Shown in pieces: positions 9,934 to 23,300 of a stretch of 64,000 nt of DNA. The DNA comes from Hydractinia symbiolongicarpus (lineage: Eukaryota; Cnidaria; Hydrozoa; Anthoathecata; Hydractiniidae), in the NCBI RefSeq assembly GCF_029227915.1, contig NC_079876.1:24118001-24182000 (forward strand), read 5' to 3'. Position numbers and translations under genes: made by a program. The stretch's first letter is position 1. Each line of letters starts with the position of its first letter. A model generated the notes under the pieces. It saw nothing but the letters and a program-made list of their open reading frames with translations. It made no database searches and was not told the DNA's origin.

Positions 9934-12900
9934 ATGAACGAGGACTTGTTTACTCAACCGGGTGTCATCGCCGAAGTTAATGAGGAAGGCGGTTATGGAT
10001 TCATCAAGCATGGGCGCACATTCGTGTTGTTCTCGATAAGTGATGTCGAGCAAGGTAATCCAGAGATTGGAAGCGAGGTGGAATATGTTCCCAATGAAGG
10101 GTTAGTAAATAAGCTTTTTTCAGTAGCTAAAATTTTTGCGACCAAAATAGAATTCGCGAGAATTTACTTTAGCGAATCGATCAAATTCAAATATTTTGTG
10201 TTAATTTTATCGCGTATACACATTTCCCGCAAGTAATATAAAACTTTTGTACGTAAACATATTGAGGTAAAATTTCAAAAGCTTAGGACCAACAAATTTT
10301 TTACGTTGGGTTTTCATTCCACATAATTGATTTTGCGAATTACTCAATAAAAATGGATCCAAAATTTTTGGAAATTTGGTTTTGGGAAATTCGCGAACAT
10401 TTCTGACGTTAAATTAATTTTAAATATCTCTATAATTTTTTTATATTAAGTTTCATTCATGTCTAACATGCAAATATATGTTCATCACCATTTTACTTTT
10501 CCTGATGATGGAAGAAGGGTCTCCCAAAACGCTGCCTACTAAAATGTCATATGTATACTATAAATAATTAATTTTCAACAATAAATTATTTATCTTAGAT
10601 CATTCGGTTTTTTTTAGAGGCGAGAGTGCAAAAAAGGTCATATTGCTTAAGGAATTGTTTGGGGATCCAAAGTGCGAGGAAAGTGATTCAGTACCGTTTG
10701 CGTCTGATAAAAGATGCCAAACAACTGCTTTTCTTACAAGAAGACCACAACATGAATCAGTTTCTAACATTTACTCTGAACCACAACGTTTTGCGCTTAG
10801 TGAAATTTATCGAAAGAATGCAGAATTCGACCATAAGGATATCTCTGGTCTTAAAGATCCTTTTAACATGAAACAGGAGACATATAATGTTCGAGAGAGG
10901 ATAACAAATCTGTCATCTGTTCCGAGCAATGTAAAACGAACTCGAACATACCAAGAAATTCGACAAGAAGAAGAAGAAAAAGACCTCTCTGACCTTAAAG
11001 AACCATTTGACATGATACAGAAGACATATCCTGTTCGGAAGAGGATAACAAATCTCTCATCAGTTCCTAGCAATGTGGAACGAACTCCAACATACCAAGA
11101 GGTTCAACAACAACAACGACAGCGACAACAACAATATGAAACACAAGAAGAGGACTCTCCAGATTACCATACAAAAAAGGCACAACAAGAACAAAGACTA
11201 GTAAGACCACAGCAACAACAACGACAACACCAACAACAGCAACAAAAACAGCAGCAACATCAACAGCAACATCAACAACATGAAACTGAAAAGGACGCCC
11301 AGGAGCACCATCTCAAAAAACAACAACAACTAGATCAAAGCACCACCAAACGACTCAGTAATCACGGAAGGGTTGTTAATGTCTTGACAGAGAAAAAATT
11401 TGGGTTTATCAAACAGCATAGTGATGGCCCTGAATGTCCAGTACAGGATATTTTCTTCCATTTTGATAGAGTACAATCAAATTTTCTTCCGCTCAAAAAG
11501 GGTGATCAAGTCGAATTTAACTTGAGTAAGCAGAAGATCACAACTGCATCGAAGCACAAGAACATCTCTGCTGCAATGGTTATGGTCCTTGAGACTGAGA
11601 AAAGGTCATTAGATGAAATTAACGAGTACCTTAACATCGTTGAAGAAAAAATCGAAATAAAGGATGCCGCGGAAAAAGTTGATCAAGGTAGCATCAGTTT
11701 GCTATTGATGTCTACAAATGTTTGGAAGAAGGTGACAGACATCATTTGCGGATTTACAAACGACAATGATGTTCTTTTGAGATTCTTAAATATCCTTGTT
11801 TACCTTGAACAGTCCATTAAAACATTAGATGAAAGATATCGACAAGTCTTAAAAGCTGTTGGAACTGCAAAACTTTTGAACCCTCTTCGGGGTCGCATGA
11901 AAACGTTAATATGCGATACACGCAGAGATGCAGACATTAAATCCATTCAAAACTTCCTGCTGTTGCTTGCAAAGCTGGTGCCCGAGAAACTGCAAGCTGT
12001 TGTTGCTTTAATTAAACCAATGACAAATAGCACACCGGACGAACATACTGTTCTCTTTATGTATAAGCTGCTAAAGATATCTACTAAATCTTATGCTGAG
12101 AATGTATCTGATATGACTTGGGACGACTTGCCTTTAATATTAACGAATCAAGAAATGTTTTCAACAGACCTAGACGATCGTTTTGACTTGAAACCAGTGC
12201 AAACAACCGGGGCATACGCAGGTCCGGATGAATATATGGATACCTACTTTAGACTTCTAAGGGCAGATTGTTTTGATGCTTTGAAAATAGGCATTCAGAA
12301 ATTGATAAAGGGTGATCTGGATATGAGAGACATGAATGTTTACATCAATGTCACACTGATAGGGATAAAGGTTTCCAATCAATGCGTTTATATGGCGTTG
12401 AAGGTAACATCGTGTAGACAAGTGAAAAATTGGGACACCTGTTCTAACTTGATGTATGGTAATTTGCTGTGCATTTCAATTGGTGGCAGTTTCAGACAGC
12501 CTATTTGGGTGACAGTTGTAGACAGAGGGTTGCTTAAAAATAACAACGTTGTTTTAGTTCAACCCTGCTTGGAAATCAATGAAGAAGGCGATGCTGATGT
12601 GCTTTTAAATTTAATGTCAGCCTCTAGTCCAATCGTGATGGTCGAATCTCCTACCTACTACAGAGCCTACCAACCTGTTTTAAAGTCATTGCAGTCCATG
12701 CCGTCAGGTGAAATCAGTTTTCAGCAGGAATTGGTTTATTTGGACAAGGATTTAAATACTGATTTATTCGATTTAACAGCCACATTTGATAGTACTATTG
12801 TTTACAACAAAGATGTCGGTAAGATACAGATAGGTTCGTTCTTGAAAACTCCATATCATCCCGAGCATAGTATATTTGATGAAAGCCAGGAAAAAGCCGT

Positions 12901-15900
12901 TAAAACTGCTTTGAAGAGTAGAATAGGGATTATTCAGGGACCGCCTGGGTGTGGAAAGTCATTTATCGGTGTCAAAATGCTCAATTTGTTGTTATCACTA
13001 TCTTCTTTATCCTCGCCGAAGGTTCTGGTCCTGACATACAAAAATCATGCTTTAGACGAATTTTTAAAGCAAGCAGTTACTCATTATCCAAAAGAAGTTG
13101 TCCGTATTGGTGGGCGAAGCCGAGATCCTGACCTTGACAAGATATCACTGCAAAATATACGAAGAGCGGTCAGAAAAGGTCCAGAGTTATTTAATTTAAT
13201 TAAAGCACTCAATAAAGAGGTAGATGTTTTAAGAGAACATATTGAAAACCGGTTTGACAAGTTTAACGAGCTAAAAAATGTTCCATTCGAGGCAGTATTG
13301 GAGTACTTGACGCTAGAACAGAGAAATAATTTGATAATTCGCAATGATTGGAGTAGATCCGATGTCAAGTCGTTTGGAATTACTAAAGTGGACGAGAATG
13401 GTTTTCAAGAAGTCACAAGTAAAAGGAAAAATCGAATAACCAAAGAAGAAGTAGAATTAATAATGAACATTGCTTCTGAAGAAAATCCACAGTATTTAAT
13501 TTTATTGAAAGCTGCTTTTAAAGCTTGGCTACCTAATGATAACTTTTTTGCAGCAATAGAATCGCAACTATCTGACCGAGGTAGCGTTGCTGTGAATGTA
13601 CAAAAGTTGAAGGATTTATCAAAGGGAAAAGAGAAAGGGAAAGGTTCAGAGGTGAAACATGGATTGGATCAAGTTCTTGATGTGGATGAGATTCAAAAAG
13701 AAAGATTGGCAGCTGTATCAACAACTGAAAATGTGTTGAAAGGAGATTACAAAAAAGAAATGAAGTTGGTGAATTATGAAGACAAAAAGAGTGAAGATGG
13801 GTACGTGAAATCCTTTTCTAATGCTGCGTTGAAGAATTTATCTCAAAATAATTATGGATTGTTTTTGAACATCGAAGATTTATGGGACTTGAATGAAAAT
13901 GACAGGGTAAACTTAGTGCAATATTTCATATCGCAGGAAAAGAACAATGTTGCTACTCAATTTGAGCAAGCAATGCAAGCCTTTGAAAATAAATGCAAAG
14001 AGAAAAATGAAATTGAGAACCAACACACATCACTTGTTTTAAGAAATAAGAAGGTGATTGGTATGACTATTACAGGCGCAGCAATTCATCAACAGTTGCT
14101 AAAGGAAATTCAACCAGAGATTGTAATTGTGGAAGAAGCAGCTGAAGTTCTCGAGCCGCAACTTGTAGCTTCAATTGGTACATGGACGAAATACATGCTC
14201 CTTATTGGAGATCACCAGCAGCTCCGACCGCCAGTGGAAAGCTATCATTTACGCAAGAATTATAACTTCGACATTTCAATGATGGAGAGGTTAATCAAGA
14301 ATGGGATGCCTTTTGAAGTCCTGGAAATGCAAAATAGGCAGCGACCAGAGTTTGCGGAATTGCTGAAAGATATATATCCGGATTTAAAAACTAACTTGAA
14401 AAGAGTTTCAAAAAACGAGCCAGCGAATTGTTTGTTGAAGTCGCATTTTTTCTGGCATCACACTTCGGCAGAGATAGCTGATAGGAGCTATACGAATGTA
14501 GAAGATGCAAACAGAGCCGTGAAACTTGCTTTATTTTTGACCCAGCAAGGATGTGATCCTGAAAGAATCACCATATTGGCTGCGTATCAAGGGCAAACGT
14601 TTCTGATCAGAAAAACGTTGAAAGAAATGGAAGCTAAATACAAAGAGGTTTTACCAGCTTCAATGAAAAGCGTGACTAAGGAAACCAAGGAGAAAGATGG
14701 CGAGGAGACGGCAAAAAGTTCCATTAAAGTCCACACGGTGGACATGTATCAAGGCGATGAGAATGATTTTGTTATCGTTTCTTTGGTGAGATCTAACAGT
14801 GAAAATAAAGTTGGGTTTTTGAAACAGTTAAATCGTCGCTGCGTGTTGCAATCGCGTGCGAAATGTGGTGTTTATTTTATTGGTAACGCCGATATGTTTC
14901 TGAATCATGCCGAATGGCAACCGATGATGCAAAAATTAAAAGCAAGTCAGGGGATTGGTGATAAATTGGAGGTGGTTTGTCCGCAACCTCAACATAAACA
15001 AAGGAAGTATTTCGTGAACAATGCCGATGATATAGGTCTGGAAAGTTTTTGCAAACAGGATTGTGTTCACGAAATGAGTTGTGGTATTCATCGTTGCGAA
15101 AAGCGATGCCAACCTCCACACTCACATAAACCTTGTGGTAAAATAATCGCCTTTGAACATCTTATGTGTGGACATAAGGATACTAGGCTTTGTGAGGAAG
15201 ATCAATACGCTAAGTTGTGTAAAAGCGAAATGCCGTTCACTTTCCCAAAATGTGGGCATCGAGGAAAGAAAAAATGTTGCGATGACATATCTGCGATAAT
15301 CTGCGATTATGAAGAATCCGTGAAGTTACCTTGTGGACATACAAAGAAAAAGAAGTGCTTTAAAGATGTAAACAATGTTAAGTGCAATGAAAAGTGCAAC
15401 CGAGTAATGCCCTGCAAACATCCATGCAACCATCAATGTTATGAACATGACGCGATAAAATTTTGCGAGATATGCAAGAAAATTAAAGAGGCTGAAGCGG
15501 CAGCCCAAAGAAAGGCAGAAGAGTTAATTCGCCGTCGAAATATGGAAAATGTGAGAAAGGAAATGGAGAAAATAAGTAGTCTAGAACAAGTTCAGTTTGA
15601 AATAAAAGAAATCCTTCCACAAGGAGAAACAGCATCAGAGTATCTTGATATTGAGGACCACGTAAAGAAATATGTCCAAGTCGACCATCGTTGGTATCCA
15701 ACCGTGACTAAGATTGAGAAAGTGATTAATTTAAATTTGAAACTTAAATGGTTAGACGCTAAATCAAAGATGTTTGACATTGAAATGAAAAGTAAGTTGA
15801 AGTTTCATGGTACCAGCGTGGAAGGGGTGAATGGCATTACAGAGAATGGCTTTCTGTTACCAACGCCAAAAGATGGTCAACGACCGCCAATGTATGGCTA

Positions 15901-16804
15901 TGGTGTCTATTTTGCAAGTGATTCACAGGAGATGTATACAAAAGGATCAAACATGCTGTTGCTTTGTGACGTTTTACTTGGTAAGCAGTTTACAGTAAAA
16001 GCAGCATGCCCCAAGATGGATAACGCCTTCTTGAATGAGAAAAAATGCGACTCCCTCTTCGCTCAAAGAGATACTGCTGGTGGAGGTGGTGTAAAGTTTG
16101 ACGAGTTTGTTGTTTTTAATCCTGATCAAGCTTACCCGAAGTACATTATTCACTATCAAAAGACTGGATTTCAAGCAGCCAACCCATTCAAATATTATCA
16201 ATTCCAAGGAACATTCCAACTTGCCAAAAAGGATATTGCCATACAGCGCGGAGTAAATTTAGGCAGTGCTTTGGAAGTTCACCTAAGAATTGCAGAATCT
16301 CAATTCTATCGCCTGCTCAATAACATGGGTGTGTGCGGTGCTGGTCATAAGATATCTAAAGTCGAATACTATATGAACGATCAGTTAAAGAAAAACTTCG
16401 ATGGTAAACACGAGGAGTTTAAAACAATGTATGGCAATCAAAACCAAGAAGCTGAAATAATATTCGGCTTTCATGGCACAAAGCAGAGGGAAATTGTGGA
16501 AGATATTATGAACAATAATTTCATCCCCAGTCGAAGAGGCAAGTTTGGCGCTGGTGTTTATTTTTCAGAGATGCCAGCTTACACATTTGGATATGGAGGT
16601 CAGAAGTTTTTGATACTGGCACAGATTCTGCCAGGTAAAATTAGACCATGTCCGTTTCCTGGTATGCAAACTAGCGGTGGTTTATCCCCTGGTTTTGACT
16701 CTCATGGTGGATTGCCGTTAAATGACGGAAGTGGAAGATACAATGAAATTGTAATTTTCGATAAGCGTCAAATTTTGCCGACATATGTGATTCATTTAAA
16801 TTAA
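9934..16804 (+). CDS. Cold-shock / ZNFX1-type helicase / NFX1 zinc finger / tandem PARP fusion protein
   Basis: Two coding exons, 9934-10100 and 10618-16804, join in phase at a GTTAGT donor and a TTTTTTAG acceptor to give 2117 residues. A cold-shock domain covers about 7-65 and its last strand is completed across the splice. A Gln-rich linker (about 219-281) and a second cold-shock domain (about 304-385) follow. Next come a helical region as in ZNFX1 and an SF1/UPF1-like helicase with GPPGCGKS at 830, EEAA at 1228, GDHQQLRPP, and QGDENDF at 1434. About five Cys/His NFX1-type fingers lie at about 1548-1675, then a charged coiled coil. Two PARP catalytic domains end the protein, with triads H1786-Y1820-E1885 and H2008-Y2037-E2099. 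Human ZNFX1 is about 1900 aa and lacks PARP domains. ZNFX1 relatives sense double-stranded RNA, so an RNA-defence role is inferred. Domain calls are firm; function and the ATG choice (first ATG after an acceptor) are less certain. Confidence 0.9.
10101..10617 (+). other. Intron 1 of the ZNFX1-PARP gene
   Basis: Donor GTTAGT at 10101 and acceptor TTTTTTAG ending at 10617. The phase-2 junction restores the cold-shock domain consensus with no extra or missing residues, which supports both borders. Confidence 0.85.
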
Positions 16805-16844
16805 GAAGCTGCACACGTAAGTTGGTTGATTTAAAAACCTTTTT

Positions 16845-17655
16845 TAACTTAATTATTTCCTTTATTGTGCGTAATTATTACCTTATTTGCTCGTAATTAT
16901 TTCTTTTTGTGCGTGATTATATTCTTTGTTGTGTGTAATTATTTCCTTTGTTGTGTGTATTTATTACCTTTTTTGTTCGTAATTATTTCCTTTGTTTTTC
17001 GTAATTATTTTCTTTGTTGTGCGTAATTATTTCTTTGCTGTGCATAATTATTTTCCTTGTTGCTTGTAATTATTTTCTTTGTTGCGTGTAATTATTTTCT
17101 TTGTTGTATGTAATTATTTTCTTTGTTACGTGTAATTATTTTCTTTGTTGCGGGTAATTATTTTCTTTGTTGCGTGTAATCATTTCCTTTGTTGTGTGCA
17201 ATTATTACCTTTTTGTTTATAATTTTTTTCCTTGTTGTGTGTAATTATTTTCTTTGTTGTGTGTAATTATTTTTTTTGTTACGTGTAACTATTTTCTTTG
17301 TTGCGTGTAATTATTTTCTTTGTTGCGTGTAATTATTTTCTTTGTTGCGTGTAATTATTTTCTTTGTTGTGTGTAATTATTTTCTTTGTTGTGTGTAATT
17401 ATTTTCTTTGTTGTGTGTAATTATTACCTTTTTTGTTTATAATTTTTTTTCTTTGTTGTGTGTAATTATTTTCTTTGTTGTGTGTAATTATTTTCTTTGT
17501 TGCGTGTAATTTTTTTCTTTGTTGTGTGTAATTATTTTCTTTGTTGTGTGTAATTATTTCCTTTGTTGTGCGTAATCATTTCCTTTGTTGTACGTAATTA
17601 TTTTCTTTTTTGTTGTGCATAATTATTACCTTCGCTGTGTGTTATTATTTCCTTT
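16845..17655 (+). repeat. 22-bp minisatellite, about 37 copies
   Basis: Tandem array with period 22 and consensus close to TTATTTTCTTTGTTGTGTGTAA. Several neighbouring units are identical and the edges are diverged. It starts about 40 bases after the stop codon of the ZNFX1-PARP gene, so it may lie in the 3' untranslated region. No coding potential. Confidence 0.95.
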
Positions 17656-17659
17656 GACA

Positions 17660-20114
17660 ACTTTTCGGCGGTATCAATTTAAGGTTGAAGTTTGTACTGT
17701 ATACCCAAACGTGAAATCAACATTCTTTTACTGTACCATCTCGTTGGAGGACTCAGTCATAAAATATTTTTTCGCAGTAAATTTCCTCAGTGCAATTTGC
17801 TTCAAACTTTTACAATCCGCAAGAGTTTTTCGTTTTATGCTACTTATTATGGCAAAACTAAATGCCAGTTGACAACAAAAACTACATTTGTTTATTTTGT
17901 TTTACTTAATTTCTATCATCTCTGCCTCTCTGTCTAACTGTGCAAGTGATTCTTACTTTCTACACTCTACATCTGAAGACATTTGTTTAATAAAAATTGT
18001 ATTTTTTAGATTAAAATTTGCAGGGCGTATCGTATGGCAAACACATCGATAAATCTTGTTGGTAGCTAGATAAACTCGCTGTGCATGGTCGAAATGAAAC
18101 TCGACACAAAGAAAGTAGTATGCGAAAAGATAAATCGTTCAATACACGCGCAGTGGAACTTTTTTATAAATGCGCAAAATTAATACACATAAAATGACAG
18201 TCAAACAAACTTTAGCATATTTTTTATGACCTAAATTTTGTGTTTACTTCTTGTGCAAAAACTGTTGCACCTTAGTGGTATACTTAGAGGTTAAAACTAT
18301 GTATGTATATGTATTTCGTTTCTTTTAAGTAACGAATTTGATTTTGCACGCTTTTTAATTTTTGCCAGCTTTTTCCTGCAGTATTTAACCTTTTCAAAAC
18401 GACTTTCGTAGCTCAAATAGGAGCTTTAAATGCACTAGGATCCCCTTTCGCACAACCCTCCTTGATATCAATACCAATAGGATCTAAAGAGGCTATCCTG
18501 GGTAAAAAATTTCTATAATTAATAATAGAAACAGCTATTTTACACATAAGAAAAAATATCCTACAGCAATTCTGGGTTGTTCCTATTTTCACATCTTTAG
18601 CGACATCCACCATATTGAATCTTTTGTTTAGGGTCAAGAATAAATGCTTTCAATTTAGTAAACAGACAAAAACAACTTTAAAATTGGCTATTTTAACATT
18701 GTGGAAGATTTGGTTTGCTTAGGTGAAGTGGTTGCCAAGATATTGAGAGCATGTTGTTTTAACCCACCCCTGAATATAAAGGTGTAGCTACAAAAGGCCC
18801 TGCATAATATAGCTTTAATATATTAGACATCAATCCATCATGACTATTTGTTTTCAATGATACGGTATATGTCGTCTCCCTACCATAAAATAAAATCCTG
18901 CAAAATCTTCGAAATTAATGTAAAGTCATAAATCTAACTCCCCTACCTAGCCCATCTAGCTAGCTAAGTTTTAAATATTAAGCAAATTAAAATACTTGAA
19001 AAACACAGCTGGCTAAACTTAAACCAACTCAACATTTAATAGCGGTCCTAGCTAGATACTTTCACTGTGAGCCATAATAAAAGTTGCGCTCGTGCGACTT
19101 TTTTAGAAAACAATACCAATACCTGAAAAATGTTGATCGTGGCTGCGCGTCTTGATTTTAAAATTTAAAAAACACCTAACTTAAAGATTGGGAATGGCTA
19201 CATTAAGAAGGTTAAACATTGTTCAAAATATATCGAAATGCCATAAGAGTTTCAAACGTCACAACTGGGCTATGATTGGAATTTTTATTTTGTTTATTAA
19301 CGTAGGATACAGGGAGGATCCAAAAACTCTGTAAGAAACAAAATTGTAAACAACGATTGAATAATTACAATTAATAAAATTCAAGTATTTGTTTTTAAAT
19401 ATCTTCCAGTGTGTTCAAAAACATTCAAGTATACTTCTAGTGCAGAAATTTCAAGGGCTTTCAGTTTTATTATTATTTATTATTATTTATTATTTTTATT
19501 ATTGCTCTGATTATTTTATTCTGACAAGTAAGAAAACAAACAAACAGGAGAATGTTCGAGATGTTTTTTTTTCATCCAAAAATAATATATATAAAACAAT
19601 CTACTTTAATGTACAAAATTTTTCAATATTCAAAACTAAATATCTACACGATTTGTAATCTTTGTGCTGAAAAATAATTATAAATCAAAATCAGTAAAAA
19701 GATCTTCGCAAAAATTTAAAGGGCGGTTCAAAACGCCCAAGGGCGGCAGTTGTTCGTTGGTTACACTTTATAACTCTTAATTTATTTTTATGATGTCATT
19801 ACCTCAAATTTCTTCAGTTTTCACACTAAAGAGATCTTATTAATGATCTAATTTTAAATAACAGGAAGACAAAGATAAGAAAATGTGAGAATTTACTGAA
19901 AGCGAAAAAACACAAAATAACAATGAAGAAACTGTACAAAAATATTTTGACAATCATTTTTAAATTCTATCTACATTCTAAAAATCCACAGAAACATAGA
20001 ACTCTATGGAGTTACATATCAAGTTTTCCGAACATACATGAACCAGACCATGCTGCTGTACGTGCATGCGCACTTCTCTTACTTATACGCATATAACATC
20101 TTTCGATCTGCACA
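17660..20114. other. Intergenic region between two convergent genes
   Basis: AT-rich sequence with no convincing exon. It contains a short ATT-rich simple repeat at about 19461-19505. The ZNFX1-PARP gene (+) and the PP2C-like gene (-) end towards each other here, so their 3' ends probably lie in this stretch. Confidence 0.5.
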
Positions 20115-20381
20115 CTAAAAAATAAGTGAACATTTGTATCTCCAAAAAAAGATATTGAACACCGAGTTAAAAGATAGCCAATTCCGGTAGATAAATAGGC
20201 TCCCGATAGCTCTAAATTTCAGTTGTTTCAGTTTAGTGATGTTTCTATCACTTTGCGCATTGTTAAGAAAATTTAATAAAATTGATTGCGCAGCGGAAAC
20301 GAATCTGTTGAAAGTAGTAAGTATAGCGATTTTCTTTTTACATCTCGAACACTTCCCATCTTGAACGAATATTTTGGTTCC
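20115..20381 (-). CDS. Tentative terminal exon of the PP2C-like gene
   Basis: After the donor at 20442 (AGCAAC|GTAAGT, phase 0), a possible acceptor CTTGTAAG ends at 20382. It opens 88 in-frame codons ending in TAG at 20117-20115. The start holds a CxxC pair (CSRCKKK). The polypyrimidine tract is poor, so the true last exon could lie elsewhere. Confidence 0.35.
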   Translation of the reverse strand, partial: GTKIFVQDGKCSRCKKKIAILTTFNRFVSAAQSILLNFLNNAQSDRNITKLKQLKFRAIGSLFIYRNWLSFNSVFNIFFWRYKCSLIF

Positions 20382-23300
20382 CTTACAAGTTTGACATAAA
20401 GAGAACCACAGTATTGCAGAACGAAACAGGTTTGCTACTTACGTTGCTGAATCTTTCATTCGTGTAATCGTTTGGTTCACTTTGGCGCCTCGATAAAATT
20501 TCATCCAAAGAAACACAGGGATTTCCATCTACTAAAAAAGGGGGTAAAAATGTTAGTTTTCACTCTAGAAGAATTTTTTCTCTCAATAGCTCTCAAATCA
20601 ATAATATCCTACTGATATTTAGTACATGACTTTCAGTGCAAACTATTTTTATTTTGTACTCCCTTTTGGACCATATACACACCCCTAAAGAACACACTTC
20701 CATATACAAACCCCTAAAGAACACACTTCCATATACACACCCCTAAAGAACACACTTTCACATACACACCCCTGAAGAACACAATTCCATATACACACCC
20801 TTAAAGAACACACTTCCATAGACACACTCCTAAAGAACACACTTCCATATACACACACCTAAAGAACACACTTCCATATACAAACCCCTAAAGAACAAAC
20901 TTCCATATACACACCCCTAAAGACACACTTACTCGACGCTTCTGTAGCAGAAATATCGTCGAAACTATCTGACGACTTTTTCGAATCCAACGTGACAACT
21001 TCTTTGCCCCGCACGTCCACCTCGTAAGCTACTATCGATGCGTGGTCTAACTTTCCGGGAACACCTGGAAAACGATTTAAAAAGTAAGCACACTAAACAA
21101 CCATGGTTACTCTGGCAAACCCCGTATCATGCCGCCTTTTGTTAACCATAATAAAGTCATGCTAAAATGAGGACCAACCTTCCAAAGTCTTTTTAACTCG
21201 CTCATTATGTTTCTTTCTTTCTTTAGTTGTCCAGCGACTTAGTAGTGACGGCGGCGTCTCTTCCAAAATGTCGCGTTTTTCAGCGGTACGATTAACGACA
21301 AAGTTCATTATTTGCGCACACACATCCACTGCTCGCACACACGTGCCGTTAATCGGTTCGAACTCCACTGATCTGATGATCTAACCAAGATTAAGCAGGT
21401 TATAACAAGTTTAATTAGGATAAAACAAGTTTAATCAGGATAAAACAAGATTAATTACAAAAAACAAGATTAATTACAAAAAACAAGATTAATCATGATA
21501 ATTGAATGATCATGATAATTTGACATTCTTCTTTCTAGTCCAATAATTGGTTTCAAAATTAGCTAATTAGAGAATATAATTAGAATATACACGAGATAAT
21601 TCGTGGGCACATATTTGTACTACGCCTGTTCTAATGGCGGTATTATTTAAATTTATCTTCGCAAGCTGTTATACATCCACATATACTTTCCAATCCTGTA
21701 AACGCCGCCACACAAAACGCCAGGAAAAAACGGCGAAATGAAGTAAGACGAAGAAAAAACAACGTACCTCAGTCATTTGTTCCAACGCCCCTTTATGTCT
21801 TTCACGAGGCGTTAACGATTGAAGAATTTCATCCGACAAGGAAGGGCGTTTTTTATGTTGCTGCTCACTAACGGTCCTTCTAAAGTCTTTCTGTTCCGTC
21901 GGTGTACCTTTTAAAACGTTTGAATGAGACTTGCTTCTAAGCTGAGCGTGAATGTCGCCTTGTGAAGGAGCATCAACGTCGCTCTGTGGAGAAACAATGT
22001 TCTTATTCGAGCTCTCGCAGTTGGATTCTGTTCTAGGCCTGTTGTCCAACTGGTCTTTTTCGTTAGTAAGTTTGGAGACGATATCATCGTGAGAACGACT
22101 TGTTTTAATCCTTGGTTTATTCCTATTTTCCCCCCTAAAAGCAAACTCTAAAACGCTATTGTTTGTGTCCTCACTATACTCCTTTCCAAAATAACCCTGT
22201 GTGTCTCGCTTAATGAGCGGATCGTATGATATACCATTGGACGAATCAATTTTATTATCAACAATGTTTTTATTAAGTATTTCGGTACAAATATCGCACT
22301 TTTTTTCAACGCCACCGCGCAAACTGTTGTTGTCGCTTGAAGAAGTGTTATTTCGCGCGCATTTGATCACTGTTCCATCTTCCGCGTTATCTTCTTCGTT
22401 ACTGGAGATATCCGGAGATTCCATCTTCGCGAATTTATCGAACATTTTTTTAATTGACAAACACTCGTGACTTTTTAACATTTTTTTATCCATCGAACTC
22501 AAATTTGTAGGATGACCGCACTTTGGCGAACTGCTCAAACTGTTACCCTCGTCGCTTGATGTAGGGCTGCCTGATAGACTCGGAACTGACCAGCATCCAT
22601 CAGTACTCGAAAATTGCAATAAATTATCGTCTTTATCATTTGCGAACAGTTTAGTCTGTTCCAACTTCGTAAGAGTTATGTTTGGAATATTAACGTTGAA
22701 GGAAGGTTTACTCTCCTCCGTGTTGTAAGGGATGATATCCGATTTTGAGTCACTGATTTTTTGGATTCGACCATCAATAGAGTCAAGTTCTTGTTTAGTT
22801 TGCTCTTTTGTTTTAAAACGTGGATTAAATTTCGCAACCGCTGGATCGAAATTATCAGAAATTCCATCGCTGCATAAAAACACAACATCACCTTTTTCAA
22901 TCACCACGAAGGAGCAAGTTAAATTACCCAAGTCTGGATTGTATCCATCGGCTGGTCCGAGCGCTCCTCCGCTGTATCTCATGTCTCGTAGTTCATCTAT
23001 ACAATGAGAACCGTGTGTCACCTCTTTCACGCCGTATTTTTTACTATAAACATACGCATACGAATCTCCGACATTTACGACGCAAAAACCGAACCTATCT
23101 TTCTCTTGTAACTGCACAACGACGCCGACACAAAGCGTTGTCATGGTAGCTTCCTCTTCCACGATACATTTCTGCGCATGCTCAAAAGAGCGTAGTATAC
23201 AACGGAATACGTCCTTAGTGTACATGCATTGTTCAATATGTTTGGAAATGTATGTTATGGAGCCGTACACACCACAATTCGAAGCCAGCTTTGATTTCGG

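Noticed and set aside
16845-17655. CRISPR-like array
   Set aside because: The 22-bp units are contiguous with no unique spacers, so this is a minisatellite in an animal genome.
20671-20930. CRISPR-like array
   Set aside because: The 29-bp units are head to tail without spacers.
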